From: Agathobacter sp.
GTDB taxonomy: Bacteria; Bacillota; Clostridia; Lachnospirales; Lachnospiraceae
DNA: 53,998 bases
Direction: 5' to 3'
Assembly (NCBI GenBank): GCA_022775045.1
Contig: JALFLB010000047.1
Span: 1 to 53,998, forward strand
Under the pieces are notes generated by a model. It was not told the origin of the DNA, did not search any database, and worked only from the letters and a program-made list of their open reading frames with translations. Positions 34,456-43,727 of this stretch are shown here, piece after piece (the stretch's first letter is position 1; each line of letters begins with the position of its first letter). The position numbers were made by a program, and so were the translations under genes.

Positions 34456-34701
34456 ATGATACATCCATCTTATGTAGAATTAATGAAAGTTGTCAATGAT
34501 GAGGCTGAAATTGGTGAAGAGCCAGTGGTAAACAGCCGCTATTCCATCGTACTTGCTACAGCAAAGCGTGCAAGACAGATTATTGCAGGTGCAGAGCCTA
34601 TGATTGATAATCCGAAATGCAACAAGCCGCTGTCGATTGCTGTTGAGGAATTATATCGCAGTGAGGTAAAGATTGTACCTGAGGAGGAAGAGAATAACTA
34701 A
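34456..34701 (+). CDS. rpoZ: RNA polymerase omega subunit
   Basis: An 81-residue protein that supports assembly of RNA polymerase. Start MIHPSYVELMKVVND, then NSRYSIVLATAKRARQIIAG (conserved omega core) and a C-terminal KPLSIAVEELYRSEVKIV. An AAGGAG site overlaps the end of gmk. The gmk-rpoZ pair is widely conserved in Firmicutes. A strong hairpin follows at 34701. Confidence 0.93.
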   Translation: MIHPSYVELMKVVNDEAEIGEEPVVNSRYSIVLATAKRARQIIAGAEPMIDNPKCNKPLSIAVEELYRSEVKIVPEEEENN

Positions 34702-34737
34702 AAAAGAGGGGGAGTGACATCTGTCATTCCCTTTTTC
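34701..34737 (+). terminator. Terminator or attenuator between rpoZ and rimO
   Basis: GGGAGTGAC (34710-34718) pairs with GTCATTCCC (34723-34731) around a 4-base loop, flanked by A5 and T5. The rimO start is only 15 bases beyond, so rimO expression depends on partial read-through or an unseen promoter. Confidence 0.8.
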
Positions 34738-34751
34738 AAGTGAGAGGAATT

Positions 34752-36077
34752 ATGAAACTATTATTTATTTCACTCGGTTGTGACAAAAATCTTGTGGATA
34801 GCGAATATATGATTGGCATGCTGACATCTCACGGGATTTCACTTACAGATGATGAAACAGAAGCAGATATCATCATTATCAACAGCTGTTGTTTTATCGG
34901 CGATGCAAAAGAGGAAAGTATTAATACGATTCTTGAGATGGCTCAGCAGAAAAAGACAGGATGTTGCAGGTCGTTGATCGTCACCGGCTGCCTGACCCAG
35001 CGGTATCAGGAAGAGGTGAAGCAGGAGATTCCAGAAGTGGATGCAATTCTTGGGACCAATTCCTATGATTCTATATGGGAAGCTGTAGAAGAGACACTCA
35101 AGGATCACTTTTATGAAAATTTCCATACGCTGACAGGGCTTCCACATCTGGAGACAAAACGAACGGTCACAACAGGTGGACATTTTGCATATTTAAAAAT
35201 TGCAGAGGGATGTAATAAAAACTGCACATATTGTGTGATTCCTTCTGTCCGTGGACGCTACCGCAGTGTTCCTCTGGAAGAACTGGTTGCCTCGGCAAAG
35301 GAACTGGTTGCCGGCGGAGTCAGGGAGTTGATTCTAGTTGCACAGGAGACAACTCTTTATGGTACGGATCTGTATGGGCGGAAATGTCTCCATGAACTTT
35401 TGGATCAATTGAATGAAATTCCAGGTCTATTTTGGATCCGCATCATGTATTGTTATCCGGAGGAAATCTACGAGGAGCTTATCTCTGCCATGATCAGGGA
35501 TAAAAAGGTTTGCCACTATCTGGATATGCCGATTCAGCATTGCAATGACAGTATATTGAAACGCATGGGCAGAAAGACAAATAAAGCTGAGTTGATCAGG
35601 CAGATTGAAGATCTAAGGGAACGCATTCCGGATATTACGCTTCGCACTACTTTGATTTGTGGATTCCCGGGTGAAACAGAAGAGATGCATGAAGAATTGA
35701 TGCAGTTTGTCAATGATATGGAATTTGATCGTCTTGGAGCATTTGCCTATTCTCCCGAGGAGGGAACCCCTGCGGCAGAGATGCCTGATCAGGTAAAGGA
35801 AGAGCAAAAGGCAGATTGGCAGGCAGATGTCATGGAACTTCAAGAGGAAGTCATTTTTGATAAAAACGAGACCATGAAAGGAACGATTCTCTATGCTTTT
35901 ATCGAAGGAAAGGTTGCGGATGAGAATGCTTATGTCGGAAGAACTTACCGGGATGCACCAAATGTAGATGGTTATATTTTTATTCATACCGATGAAGAAC
36001 TTATAACAGGAGATATCGTTAAGGTTCAGGTGGTTGGTGCCTATGAGTATGATCTGATTGGAGAAATAGTAAAATAG
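34752..36077 (+). CDS. rimO: Ribosomal protein S12 methylthiotransferase
   Basis: Radical SAM enzyme that adds a methylthio group to an aspartate of ribosomal protein S12. The 441 residues show UPF0004 cysteines in SLGCDKNLVDSEYM, INSCCFIGDAKEES and VTGCLTQRY, the radical SAM motif GCNKNCTYCVIPSVRGRYRS, and a C-terminal TRAM domain. LGCDKN rather than FGCQMN distinguishes it from MiaB. Start ATG 34752 has GAGAGG upstream; an earlier GTG-type start at 34740 is less likely. It lies between rpoZ and pgsA. Confidence 0.95.
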   Translation: MKLLFISLGCDKNLVDSEYMIGMLTSHGISLTDDETEADIIIINSCCFIGDAKEESINTILEMAQQKKTGCCRSLIVTGCLTQRYQEEVKQEIPEVDAILGTNSYDSIWEAVEETLKDHFYENFHTLTGLPHLETKRTVTTGGHFAYLKIAEGCNKNCTYCVIPSVRGRYRSVPLEELVASAKELVAGGVRELILVAQETTLYGTDLYGRKCLHELLDQLNEIPGLFWIRIMYCYPEEIYEELISAMIRDKKVCHYLDMPIQHCNDSILKRMGRKTNKAELIRQIEDLRERIPDITLRTTLICGFPGETEEMHEELMQFVNDMEFDRLGAFAYSPEEGTPAAEMPDQVKEEQKADWQADVMELQEEVIFDKNETMKGTILYAFIEGKVADENAYVGRTYRDAPNVDGYIFIHTDEELITGDIVKVQVVGAYEYDLIGEIVK

Positions 36078-36087
36078 GAGAGATATT

Positions 36088-36630
36088 ATGAATTTACCAA
36101 ATAAATTAACACTGTTTCGTGTAATTTTAATTCCGTTTTTTGTTTTCTTTTTGCTTGCACCTTATTTCCCCGGATATGGAAATTATATTGCAGTAGCAAT
36201 CTTTATCATTGCCAGCATTACGGATTTTCTGGATGGAAAAATCGCCAGAAAGTATCATCTGGTAACTAATTTCGGCAAGTTTATGGATCCGTTGGCAGAC
36301 AAGCTTTTGGTCAGCTCTGCACTGATATGTTTGATCGAATTATCATTAATTCCTGCATGGATTGTGATTGTCATTATTGCCAGAGAATTTATTATCAGTG
36401 GATTTCGATTGATTGCAGCCGATAATGGTGTTGTGATTGCTGCCAGCTATTGGGGAAAATTTAAGACCGCATCTCAGATGGTTATGGTAATTGTTTTAAT
36501 CTTAAATCTTCCGAATCCAGTCTTTTCTGTTATTGGAACGGTACTGATTTATGTATCTCTCGTACTTACGGTGATTTCTCTGGTTGACTATATTGTAAAG
36601 AATAAGAATGTGTTGAAGGATCAAAAATAA
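36088..36630 (+). CDS. pgsA: CDP-diacylglycerol-glycerol-3-phosphate 3-phosphatidyltransferase
   Basis: Makes phosphatidylglycerol phosphate, the precursor of acidic phospholipids, in the membrane. The 180 residues have about five transmembrane segments and the CDP-alcohol phosphatidyltransferase motif DG-x2-AR-x8-G-x3-D-x3-D in FLDGKIARKYHLVTNFGKF followed by MDPLADKLL. MNLPNKLTLFRVILIPFFVF is a typical PgsA start. The rimO-pgsA order is common in Firmicutes. Confidence 0.95.
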   Translation: MNLPNKLTLFRVILIPFFVFFLLAPYFPGYGNYIAVAIFIIASITDFLDGKIARKYHLVTNFGKFMDPLADKLLVSSALICLIELSLIPAWIVIVIIAREFIISGFRLIAADNGVVIAASYWGKFKTASQMVMVIVLILNLPNPVFSVIGTVLIYVSLVLTVISLVDYIVKNKNVLKDQK

Positions 36631-36662
36631 ACAAACTATATCAGATCTTTCGGGAGGAAAAA

Positions 36663-37214
36663 ATGAGAATTATTGCTGGAACCGCACGTAGTCTTCCACT
36701 TAAGACGATAGAAGGACTTGAAACACGTCCAACAACGGATAAAATTAAAGAAACATTATTCAATATACTTCAGCGAGATGTACCAAATGCTTATTTTTTA
36801 GATTTATTCGCAGGAAGTGGACAGATTGGACTTGAAGCGCTTAGCAGAGGAGCTTCTTACGCAGTTTTTATTGAAAACAACCGCAAGGCTGCAAAATGTA
36901 TTGAAGACAATATTGCATTTACAAAATTTACAAACGAATCAAAGCTCCTTACGATGGATGTCATCAGCGGACTGCATAGTCTGGAAGGAAAGTATGCATT
37001 TGATATTATTTTTATGGATCCGCCGTACCGGCAAGGACTAGAGGAAGATGTTCTTCACTTTTTATCTCATTCACATATTTTAAAACCTGAGACAAAAATT
37101 ATTGTTGAGTCTTCTCTTGATACGGATTTTTCATACTTGGACGAGCTGGGATTTACAATCGAAAAATTCAAAAAATATAAAACGAATATGCATGTATTTA
37201 TACAAAAGAGGTAG
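36663..37214 (+). CDS. rsmD: 16S rRNA (guanine966-N2)-methyltransferase RsmD
   Basis: A 183-residue SAM-dependent methyltransferase that modifies G966 of 16S r[23 protein letters not shown] and [15 protein letters not shown] are diagnostic, followed by [20 protein letters not shown] (SAM binding) and the catalytic DPPY in [11 protein letters not shown]. Matches Bacillus ylbH. coaD follows after four bases, the same order as in Bacillus. Confidence 0.95.
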   Translation: MRIIAGTARSLPLKTIEGLETRPTTDKIKETLFNILQRDVPNAYFLDLFAGSGQIGLEALSRGASYAVFIENNRKAAKCIEDNIAFTKFTNESKLLTMDVISGLHSLEGKYAFDIIFMDPPYRQGLEEDVLHFLSHSHILKPETKIIVESSLDTDFSYLDELGFTIEKFKKYKTNMHVFIQKR

Positions 37215-37218
37215 AGTT

Positions 37219-37713
37219 ATGAAAAAAGCAATCTATCCGGGCAGCTTTGATCCGGTAACATTCGGTCATATGGATATCATAACGAGAGCTTCCCAGATTG
37301 TGGATAAGCTTGTAGTGGGTGTACTTAATAACAGTGCAAAAAATTCATTGTTTTCTTTAGAAGAACGTGTTAGTATGATTAAAGAGATGACAAAAGATAT
37401 GACGAATGTAGAAGTGGCATCCTTTGATGGATTACTTGTCGATTTTATGAATGAGATTGATGCCACAATTATTGTGCGTGGGCTTCGTGCAGTCACAGAT
37501 TTTGAATATGAACTTCAGATTGCACAGGCAAACCATGTACAGGATTCTAAGATTGAAACCATTTTTTTGACAACCGATCTTAAGTATTCTTATTTAAGTT
37601 CGACCATCGTCAAGGAATTTGCTTCCTACGGCGGAGATATTTCCAATTTTGTGCCGGAACGTTTTATTGATCGAATTTATGATAAATATGAGATCAAGAA
37701 GGAGAATATGTAA
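37219..37713 (+). CDS. coaD: Phosphopantetheine adenylyltransferase
   Basis: Fourth step of coenzyme A synthesis: joins 4'-phosphopantetheine to AMP. The 164 residues have the nucleotidyltransferase motif [36 protein letters not shown] and [20 protein letters not shown]. Start ATG 37219; upstream in-frame codons lie in rsmD. It ends one base before the ATG of the coiled-coil gene. Confidence 0.97.
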   Translation: MKKAIYPGSFDPVTFGHMDIITRASQIVDKLVVGVLNNSAKNSLFSLEERVSMIKEMTKDMTNVEVASFDGLLVDFMNEIDATIIVRGLRAVTDFEYELQIAQANHVQDSKIETIFLTTDLKYSYLSSTIVKEFASYGGDISNFVPERFIDRIYDKYEIKKENM

Positions 37714-37714
37714 T

Positions 37715-38371
37715 ATGAGCAGTAAAATGGAACAGATTATTGAAGAGATTGAGGAATATATTGATGGCTGCAAATATCAGCCGCTTTCCAATACTCGTAT
37801 TATTGTCAATAAAGAAGAATTGGAGGAGTTGATTGCGGAACTCCGGTCTAAGACACCTGAGGAAATCAAGCGTTATCAGAAGATTATCAGTAACAAGGAG
37901 GCAATCCTTGCAGATGCGCAGGCAAAAGCAGATCAGATTATTGCACAGGCACAGATTCAGACATCAGAGCTTGTCAGTGAACATCAGATTATGCAGCAGG
38001 CCTATGCGCAGGCAAATGAGGTTGTCATGATTGCCACTAAACAAGCACAGGAAATTCTGGATAATGCAACTAATGAAGCTAACAGTATCCGGATGGGTGC
38101 AATGAACTATACAGATGAACAGTTGCGTGGAATTGAAGATATTCTTACCAATTCCATTGAAACCTCGCAGGCGCGCTATGATAGTCTGGTTTCTTCCCTG
38201 CAGGGATTTTTAGATGTTGTGAGCCAGAATCGTGCACAACTCTTTCCACAAGAATCGGAAGCGACAAAGACGGAGTCAAAGTCATCGGAGAAGTCGGAAG
38301 AGAGAGCACAGGAATCAGAGATTACAACGATTTCTGTTTCAGATGGGAATCCATCCGAGGAAAACGAATAA
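37715..38371 (+). CDS. Coiled-coil protein (DivIVA/ATPase subunit H-like)
   Basis: A 218-residue protein, cytoplasmic by sequence. After MSSKMEQIIEEIEEYIDGCK and PLSNTRIIVNKEELEELIAE it has a long alanine- and glutamine-rich coil (about 55-170: ILADAQAKADQIIAQAQIQT, KQAQEILDNATNEANSIRMG), then a serine- and glutamate-rich acidic tail. The N-terminal part resembles the DivIVA-like or V-type ATPase subunit H proteins placed beside coaD in Lachnospiraceae. Function unknown; a role in division or membrane organisation is a guess. AAGGAG lies before the ATG. Its 3' end overlaps the convergent ylbJ-like gene by 33 bases. Confidence 0.82.
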   Translation: MSSKMEQIIEEIEEYIDGCKYQPLSNTRIIVNKEELEELIAELRSKTPEEIKRYQKIISNKEAILADAQAKADQIIAQAQIQTSELVSEHQIMQQAYAQANEVVMIATKQAQEILDNATNEANSIRMGAMNYTDEQLRGIEDILTNSIETSQARYDSLVSSLQGFLDVVSQNRAQLFPQESEATKTESKSSEKSEERAQESEITTISVSDGNPSEENE

Positions 38372-39232
38372 GCTGGCAGTTCCGGTTGTAAGAGTAACTA
38401 GGATTAATTTTATTTTTAAATATTTTCTTATGGATAGATCTGTTTTGCTGAGAATTGATGCTGTCTGAAATAAGCCTGAGATTCCGTTCCAGGACAGGAA
38501 CAGGATTGCTAGCAGGAAGCGGATTTGTATGATCAGACCTGTATCGGTCAGAGCGGCAATTCCGTTTGTTACTTCCGTACAACCAATAATTAGCAGCTTT
38601 AAAACCGTATTTCCAATCGGAAGCGATTTCAGCATTTCAGAAAAAATGGAAAACATTATGACATAACCACATATTTTAATCAGTGTTTCAAATCCGTTTA
38701 TAATACCGGCGTCAATGATTTGCATATTTAATTGAAATCTTGATGCCGTGTTTTTTTGTGTTGAAACATTCTTTCCGAAAATAATAAGACAGAGAATTCC
38801 AAAAAGAAACGGGAGCCCATAAAGAAGTAGATACGGAAGAGGACTTGCTGGAAAGCCAAGCTGTTCCCGCAACACAGCAGTAACAAAAACCGGACTTAAA
38901 TTATTGGTAAAGCAGCAAAGTATGGAAGCATTTTCCTTTGAAATCCATCCTTCACGGTAACAGTCGGCTGTCAGTTTACTGCCAATCGGAAAGCCGAATA
39001 GAAAACCGCAGATAATAATATACCATTCCCATTTGATTTTTTTATGAAAAGAAGCAAACAGATTGGAACTGAGTATGATATAGGACAAAATCGAAAATGG
39101 AAGCAGTGTCGGAAGCAACTGTTCAAACCATAGAGATAATCCGTTTTTGGACGCAGTAAGGGCGGCGGAAGGGGCAAAAATAAAATACAGAACCATAATC
39201 AATAAAACAAAAATGCAACTCATTTTTTTCAT
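38339..39232 (-). CDS. ylbJ: YlbJ-like sporulation integral membrane protein
   Basis: A 297-residue membrane protein with about eight hydrophobic segments and the nucleoside-recognition (Gate) fold seen in sporulation proteins YlbJ and SpoVV. SLWFEQLLPTLLPFSILSYI and GFLFGFPIGSKLTADCYREG are characteristic, and TNNLSPVFVTAVLREQLG also fits. YlbJ-type proteins act at the spore envelope; SpoVV imports dipicolinic acid into the mother cell compartment space. In Bacillus ylbJ follows coaD, matching this locus. There is no clear ribosome binding site before the ATG. It diverges from rsuA by 31 bases. Confidence 0.85.
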   Translation of the reverse strand: MKKMSCIFVLLIMVLYFIFAPSAALTASKNGLSLWFEQLLPTLLPFSILSYIILSSNLFASFHKKIKWEWYIIICGFLFGFPIGSKLTADCYREGWISKENASILCCFTNNLSPVFVTAVLREQLGFPASPLPYLLLYGLPFLFGILCLIIFGKNVSTQKNTASRFQLNMQIIDAGIINGFETLIKICGYVIMFSIFSEMLKSLPIGNTVLKLLIIGCTEVTNGIAALTDTGLIIQIRFLLAILFLSWNGISGLFQTASILSKTDLSIRKYLKIKLILVTLTTGTASLFVFLGWIPI

Positions 39233-39263
39233 GTTTTAATTTTATGTAAACAGAGAGGATGCT

Positions 39264-40034
39264 ATGATTGTTCGTTTAGATAAATTTCTTGCAGATGCCG
39301 GTATCGGTACAAGGAGTGAAGTAAAAAAATACATTAAGGCAAAACAGGTTACGGTCAATAAAGAGCCGGCGAAAGGTCCCGAACAGAAAATCTGCCCGGA
39401 AAATGATTGTATTTGCTGTGGGGGAAAAGAAATTCGAAATATATCCTTTTTTTATTATATGTTTCACAAGCCGGCAGGATATGTCACTGCGCGTCATGAT
39501 GAGGTGGAACAGACAGTAATGGATTTTTTCCCGGATTTTGTCAAAAAAAAGGGAACTTTGGTTGGAAGGCTTGACAAGGATACAGAAGGACTGCTTCTTG
39601 TCACAAATGATGGGGAACTCAATCACCGCCTTACCAGCCCCGCCTATCATTTAGAGAAAACCTATTATGCCAGATTAAATGCTCCGGTTTCTCCAGATGC
39701 AGTTGAACAATTCGCGAATGGAATTGATATAGGAGATGATAAACCAACGCTCCCCGCAAATCTGACGATTTTCCCTGTCGAAGAGACTCAGACGGAATCC
39801 ATTTATTCAGCAAAGCTTACCATCTGTGAAGGTCGTTTTCATCAAGTGAAGAGGATGTTCCATGCAATTGGCTCCGAGGTTATTTATTTGAAGAGAGTGT
39901 CTATGGGAGGGGTGACCCTTGGTAATCTGCCCAGAGGAGAGTACCGGGAACTGACAGAAAAAGAAGTGATGGAATTGAAGCAGGCTGTATCCTGCAAAAG
40001 AGAAAAGAAGGAGGTTAAAAAGTATGAAATATGA
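39264..40034 (+). CDS. rsuA: RsuA-family 16S rRNA pseudouridine synthase
   Basis: A 256-residue pseudouridine synthase. An S4 RNA-binding domain comes first ([20 protein letters not shown]), then the catalytic RsuA/RluB/E/F domain with [20 protein letters not shown] (catalytic aspartate in RLDKDT) and [19 protein letters not shown]. The likely target is uridine 516 of 16S rRNA, but other members of this subfamily modify 23S rRNA. It overlaps the next gene by 11 bases. Confidence 0.9.
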   Translation: MIVRLDKFLADAGIGTRSEVKKYIKAKQVTVNKEPAKGPEQKICPENDCICCGGKEIRNISFFYYMFHKPAGYVTARHDEVEQTVMDFFPDFVKKKGTLVGRLDKDTEGLLLVTNDGELNHRLTSPAYHLEKTYYARLNAPVSPDAVEQFANGIDIGDDKPTLPANLTIFPVEETQTESIYSAKLTICEGRFHQVKRMFHAIGSEVIYLKRVSMGGVTLGNLPRGEYRELTEKEVMELKQAVSCKREKKEVKKYEI

Positions 40035-41970
40035 AGGATATCTTCCAATTTCAAAAGAAGATATGGCAGAACGCGGAATCTCACAGTTAGACTTTGTCTA
40101 TGTGTGCGGAGATGCTTATGTGGACCATCCGTCATTCGGACATGCTATTATTGCACGCCTTTTGGAGTCACATGGGTATTCAGTCGGTATCATTGCCCAG
40201 CCGGACTGGAAGGATGATGCGTCCATTTCTATACTTGGAGAACCGCGCCTTGGTTTTTTAGTATCGGCCGGAAATATGGATTCCATGGTCAATCACTATT
40301 CTGTTTCCAAAAAGCGAAGAAGTACGGATTCCTATTCGCCGGGCGGTGTTATGGGAAAACGTCCGGATTATGCAACCGTGGTGTATTGCAACCTGATCCG
40401 TCATACCTATAAAAACACGCCCATCATTATTGGTGGAATTGAGGCAAGTCTTCGAAGGCTTGCTCATTATGATTACTGGTCTAATAAGGTCAAACGTTCC
40501 ATCCTGTTGGATTCTGGGGCTGATCTCATTTCTTATGGGATGGGTGAACATAGTATTGTGGAAATTGCTGATGCGTTAAATGCAGGAATTCCTGTACGTG
40601 ACATAACATTTGTGGATGGAACGGTATACAAAACCAAAAATCGTGATATTATTTATGATGCCATCGAATTACCGGATTATGATGAAATCAAATCCGACAA
40701 ACGTCTGTTTGCAGAGAGTTTTTATAAGCAGTATTGCAATACCGATCCTTTTTCTGGAAAACGTCTGTTTGAGCCATACGGCGGTACAACATATGTGGTA
40801 CAGAATCCTCCTGCGAAACCGCTTTCCCAGGAGGAGATGGATGCTGTTTACGCACTTCCTTATATGCGCAACTATCATCCGTCTTATGAGGAAGCAGGTG
40901 GGATTCCTGCAATTCGTGAGATAAAATTTTCATTGATTAGTAACCGCGGATGTTTTGGTGGTTGCAGCTTTTGTGCACTCACATTTCATCAGGGAAGAAT
41001 CATTCAGACAAGAAGTCATAATTCAATTATTGAGGAAGCCAAAAAGATTACAGAGGATCCTGATTTTAAAGGATATATTCATGATGTAGGCGGACCGACC
41101 GCTAATTTTCGGTCACCAGCCTGCTCAAAGCAGTTGACAAAAGGTGCTTGTCCGAATCGGCAATGCCTGTTTCCTCAGCCTTGCAAAAACCTTGAGGTTA
41201 ATCATAAAGATTATATTGAACTGCTTCGCAAATTACGTGAACTTCCACATGTAAAAAAAGTTTTTATTCGTTCCGGTATTCGATTTGACTATCTGATGTA
41301 TGATAAAGACCGTTCATTCCTGCGGGAACTCTGTGAATACCACGTGAGTGGACAACTAAAGGTTGCGCCGGAACATATTAGCAACAATGTGTTAAGCAAG
41401 CTTGGGAAACCTCCGGTGGAGGTGTACAACCGTTTTGTTAAAGCATACAAGGAAATGAATCAAAAACTTGGAAAGGAGCAATATCTGGTTCCTTATCTGA
41501 TGTCCTCCCATCCTGGATCAACCCTGAAGGAGGCCATCGAGCTTGCTGAGTATTTGCGTGACCTTGGGTATATGCCGGAGCAGGTACAGGATTTTTATCC
41601 GACACCGTCTACGATTTCAACCTGTATGTATTATACCGGTCTTGATCCACGGACAATGGAACCGGTTTATGTGGCAACGAATCCACATGAAAAGGCAATG
41701 CAACGAGCACTGATCCAGTATCGCAATCCAAAGAATTATGATCTGGTATATGAAGCACTTATGAAAGCAGGACGGCAGGATTTGATTGGCTTTGACAAGA
41801 AATGTTTGATCCGACCAAGACGTTACGGTGGCGGAACGGATTCAAAGAACACGGGAAAACGCCAACGTGGACCTTCTTCAAATCCATCCAAACAAAAATC
41901 AGAACATAAGCGTAAGAAAAGGACTATCCGCAATATTCATAAGAAAAAGGGAAGTAATACATCATCTTAA
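40024..41970 (+). CDS. YgiQ family radical SAM protein
   Basis: A 648-residue protein with an N-terminal region [20 protein letters not shown] and [20 protein letters not shown] of the UPF0313/YgiQ family, and a radical SAM core at about 295-560 with the motif [21 protein letters not shown] second cysteine group in [16 protein letters not shown] may hold another cluster. The C-terminal 40 residues are very basic ([20 protein letters not shown]), suggesting RNA binding. The reaction is unknown. It lies between two pseudouridine synthases, which hints at a link to rRNA or translation (inference). Confidence 0.9.
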   Translation: MKYEGYLPISKEDMAERGISQLDFVYVCGDAYVDHPSFGHAIIARLLESHGYSVGIIAQPDWKDDASISILGEPRLGFLVSAGNMDSMVNHYSVSKKRRSTDSYSPGGVMGKRPDYATVVYCNLIRHTYKNTPIIIGGIEASLRRLAHYDYWSNKVKRSILLDSGADLISYGMGEHSIVEIADALNAGIPVRDITFVDGTVYKTKNRDIIYDAIELPDYDEIKSDKRLFAESFYKQYCNTDPFSGKRLFEPYGGTTYVVQNPPAKPLSQEEMDAVYALPYMRNYHPSYEEAGGIPAIREIKFSLISNRGCFGGCSFCALTFHQGRIIQTRSHNSIIEEAKKITEDPDFKGYIHDVGGPTANFRSPACSKQLTKGACPNRQCLFPQPCKNLEVNHKDYIELLRKLRELPHVKKVFIRSGIRFDYLMYDKDRSFLRELCEYHVSGQLKVAPEHISNNVLSKLGKPPVEVYNRFVKAYKEMNQKLGKEQYLVPYLMSSHPGSTLKEAIELAEYLRDLGYMPEQVQDFYPTPSTISTCMYYTGLDPRTMEPVYVATNPHEKAMQRALIQYRNPKNYDLVYEALMKAGRQDLIGFDKKCLIRPRRYGGGTDSKNTGKRQRGPSSNPSKQKSEHKRKKRTIRNIHKKKGSNTSS

Positions 41971-41995
41971 ATTAAACTGGAAGTTGAGATCATTT

Positions 41996-42955
41996 ATGAG
42001 AGAATTTATTATTGGTACAAACGAGGATAACCAGCGCCTCGACAAATATTTAAAAAAACTTCTTCCCAATGCCTCTTCTGGCTTTCTGTATAAGATGCTT
42101 CGCAAGAAGAACATTACGTTAAGAGGAAAGAAGGCAACTGGGAAGGAAATGATTCACTGCGGAGATAAGGTATCGGTATTTTTCAGTGAGGAGACACTCC
42201 TTAGGTTCATGCAGAACACGAAGGCCGTTGAAGATGAGTATCAAATGCTTAAAAAACTGCCCATGAAAGGGCTTAAGATTATTTATGAGGATAAAGATAT
42301 TCTTATCGCCGATAAACCGTATAATATGCTTTCTCAAAAAGCCAAGCCTGAAGATCTGAGTGCAAACGAATATCTTCTCGGTTACCTGATTCGGTCCGGA
42401 ACCCTTCAACTTGAAGAGTGTGCGACCTTTCGACCATCTGTGTGCAACCGGCTCGATCGTAATACGACAGGACTTTTACTGATGAGTAAATCCTTAGCGG
42501 GAGCTCAGCTGCTATCAAAAGCTCTGAGAGAGCGAACGATTCGGAAATATTACCGTGCAGCTGTCTTGGGACATATTGAGAAAAAGGCACATTTAACCGG
42601 CTGGCTTCTCAAGAACGAAGAGACCAATCAGGTATCTATCCTGGATCATGAAGTCCCGGGAGCGGCTGCCATTGAGACATCCTATGAGCCAGTTGCTTAT
42701 GCAGATGGAATTACATTGCTTGAGATTCATCTCATCACCGGACGCACTCATCAGATCCGTGCACATTTATCTGCCACCGGACATCCGATTATTGGAGACA
42801 TGAAGTACGGTGATGCAAAGATAAATCAGAAGTATTATGAACACAATCATGTAAACCATCAGCTCCTTCATGCATACCGCCTGGAATTTCCGGATGGACG
42901 AACATATATCGCCCCATTGCCAAAGATATTTGATCTACTGTTCACCAAATGTTAA
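41996..42955 (+). CDS. RluA-family pseudouridine synthase
   Basis: A 319-residue protein with an N-terminal S4 domain (DNQRLDKYLKKLLPNASSGF) and an RluA/RluC-type catalytic domain: DKPYNMLSQKAKPEDLS, CNRLDRNTTGLLLMSKSLAG (catalytic Asp) and TGRTHQIRAHLSATGHPIIG. Expected to modify 23S rRNA or tRNA; the exact site is unknown. Start ATG 41996 has only a weak GGAAG; the reading frame extends upstream into the ygiQ gene but with another composition. Confidence 0.9.
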   Translation: MREFIIGTNEDNQRLDKYLKKLLPNASSGFLYKMLRKKNITLRGKKATGKEMIHCGDKVSVFFSEETLLRFMQNTKAVEDEYQMLKKLPMKGLKIIYEDKDILIADKPYNMLSQKAKPEDLSANEYLLGYLIRSGTLQLEECATFRPSVCNRLDRNTTGLLLMSKSLAGAQLLSKALRERTIRKYYRAAVLGHIEKKAHLTGWLLKNEETNQVSILDHEVPGAAAIETSYEPVAYADGITLLEIHLITGRTHQIRAHLSATGHPIIGDMKYGDAKINQKYYEHNHVNHQLLHAYRLEFPDGRTYIAPLPKIFDLLFTKC

Positions 42956-42995
42956 GTGCTTGCTGAAATTATAGTATATTGGTATTCATAGAGGG

Positions 42996-43025
42996 TTCCA
43001 CAATTATAACTTTATATAGTATAAT
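42996..43025 (+). promoter_or_regulatory. Possible recU promoter
   Basis: A perfect TATAAT at 43020-43025 has a poor -35 (TTCCAC at 42996-43001, 18-base spacer). It lies 74 bases before recU; the region between holds nothing else I can name. Confidence 0.4.
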
Positions 43026-43098
43026 AATGTAACGTTATCACATGAAACGTCAATAAAAATTTCATGAAAGCAATTGCTCGTACGAAGGAGAACTTGAT

Positions 43099-43632
43099 AT
43101 GGCAACATGGAATTCCAGAGGACTCAGAGGATCAACTCTTGAAGACCTTCTAAACCGTACAAATGAAAAGTATGCAGAGCATGGACTTGCTCTCATTCAG
43201 AAAATTCCAACACCGATCACACCGATCAATATCGACAAGGAGACACGTCATATTACTCTGGCCTACTTTGACCAGAAAAGTACCGTGGATTATATCGGTG
43301 CCGTACAAGGAATTCCAGTTTGTTTTGACGCAAAGGAATGTAATACGGACACGTTTCCTCTTGCCAACATTCATGAGCATCAGGTAAAATTCATGGAACA
43401 GTTTGAGAAGCAGGAGGGAATTGCCTTTATCCTGATTTCATTTACTCACAGGGATGAATTCTATTATCTGCGATTTGAGGATCTGAAAATCTTCTGGAAG
43501 AGAGCAGAACAAGGTGGACGGAAAAGTTTTCGTTATGAAGAACTTGACCCAGCCTTTTTCCTTCCGAAGGAGTCCGGAATACTTGTCCCATATCTTCCAA
43601 TGATTCAACGTGATTTGGATACAAGGGATTGA
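43099..43632 (+). CDS. recU: Holliday junction resolvase RecU
   Basis: A 177-residue nuclease that resolves Holliday junctions, the Firmicute counterpart of RuvC, working with the RuvAB encoded at 15456-17096. It starts TWNSRGLRGSTLEDLLNRTN, and the catalytic core has STVDYIGAVQGIPVCFDAKE, in which D-Xn-(D/E)-x-K ligands are visible. A strong AAGGAG site precedes the ATG. In Bacillus recU is linked to ponA; it is not so here. Confidence 0.92.
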   Translation: MATWNSRGLRGSTLEDLLNRTNEKYAEHGLALIQKIPTPITPINIDKETRHITLAYFDQKSTVDYIGAVQGIPVCFDAKECNTDTFPLANIHEHQVKFMEQFEKQEGIAFILISFTHRDEFYYLRFEDLKIFWKRAEQGGRKSFRYEELDPAFFLPKESGILVPYLPMIQRDLDTRD

Positions 43633-43657
43633 CAATTGTCCTATTTTCCCATATAAT
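43629..43657 (+). promoter_or_regulatory. Consensus promoter of the his operon, with palindrome
   Basis: TTGACA (43629-43634), a 17-base spacer and TATAAT (43652-43657): a perfect sigma-A promoter. The -35 box overlaps the recU stop codon. GACAATTGTC (43631-43640) is a 10-base perfect palindrome that covers part of the -35 and may be an operator. The leader of about 65 bases has no T-box features and only a weak hairpin (ACCG/CGGT). Confidence 0.85.
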
Positions 43658-43727
43658 AGCACTGATTTTATTTTGTTACCGAATTATCACGGTATCACTT
43701 TACTATATTAAAGCGAGAGGTTAGATT

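Noticed and set aside
43658..43727. Possible T-box or histidine attenuator before hisZ
   Set aside because: The leader is too short, has no T-box sequence, no histidine-rich leader peptide and no terminator hairpin.
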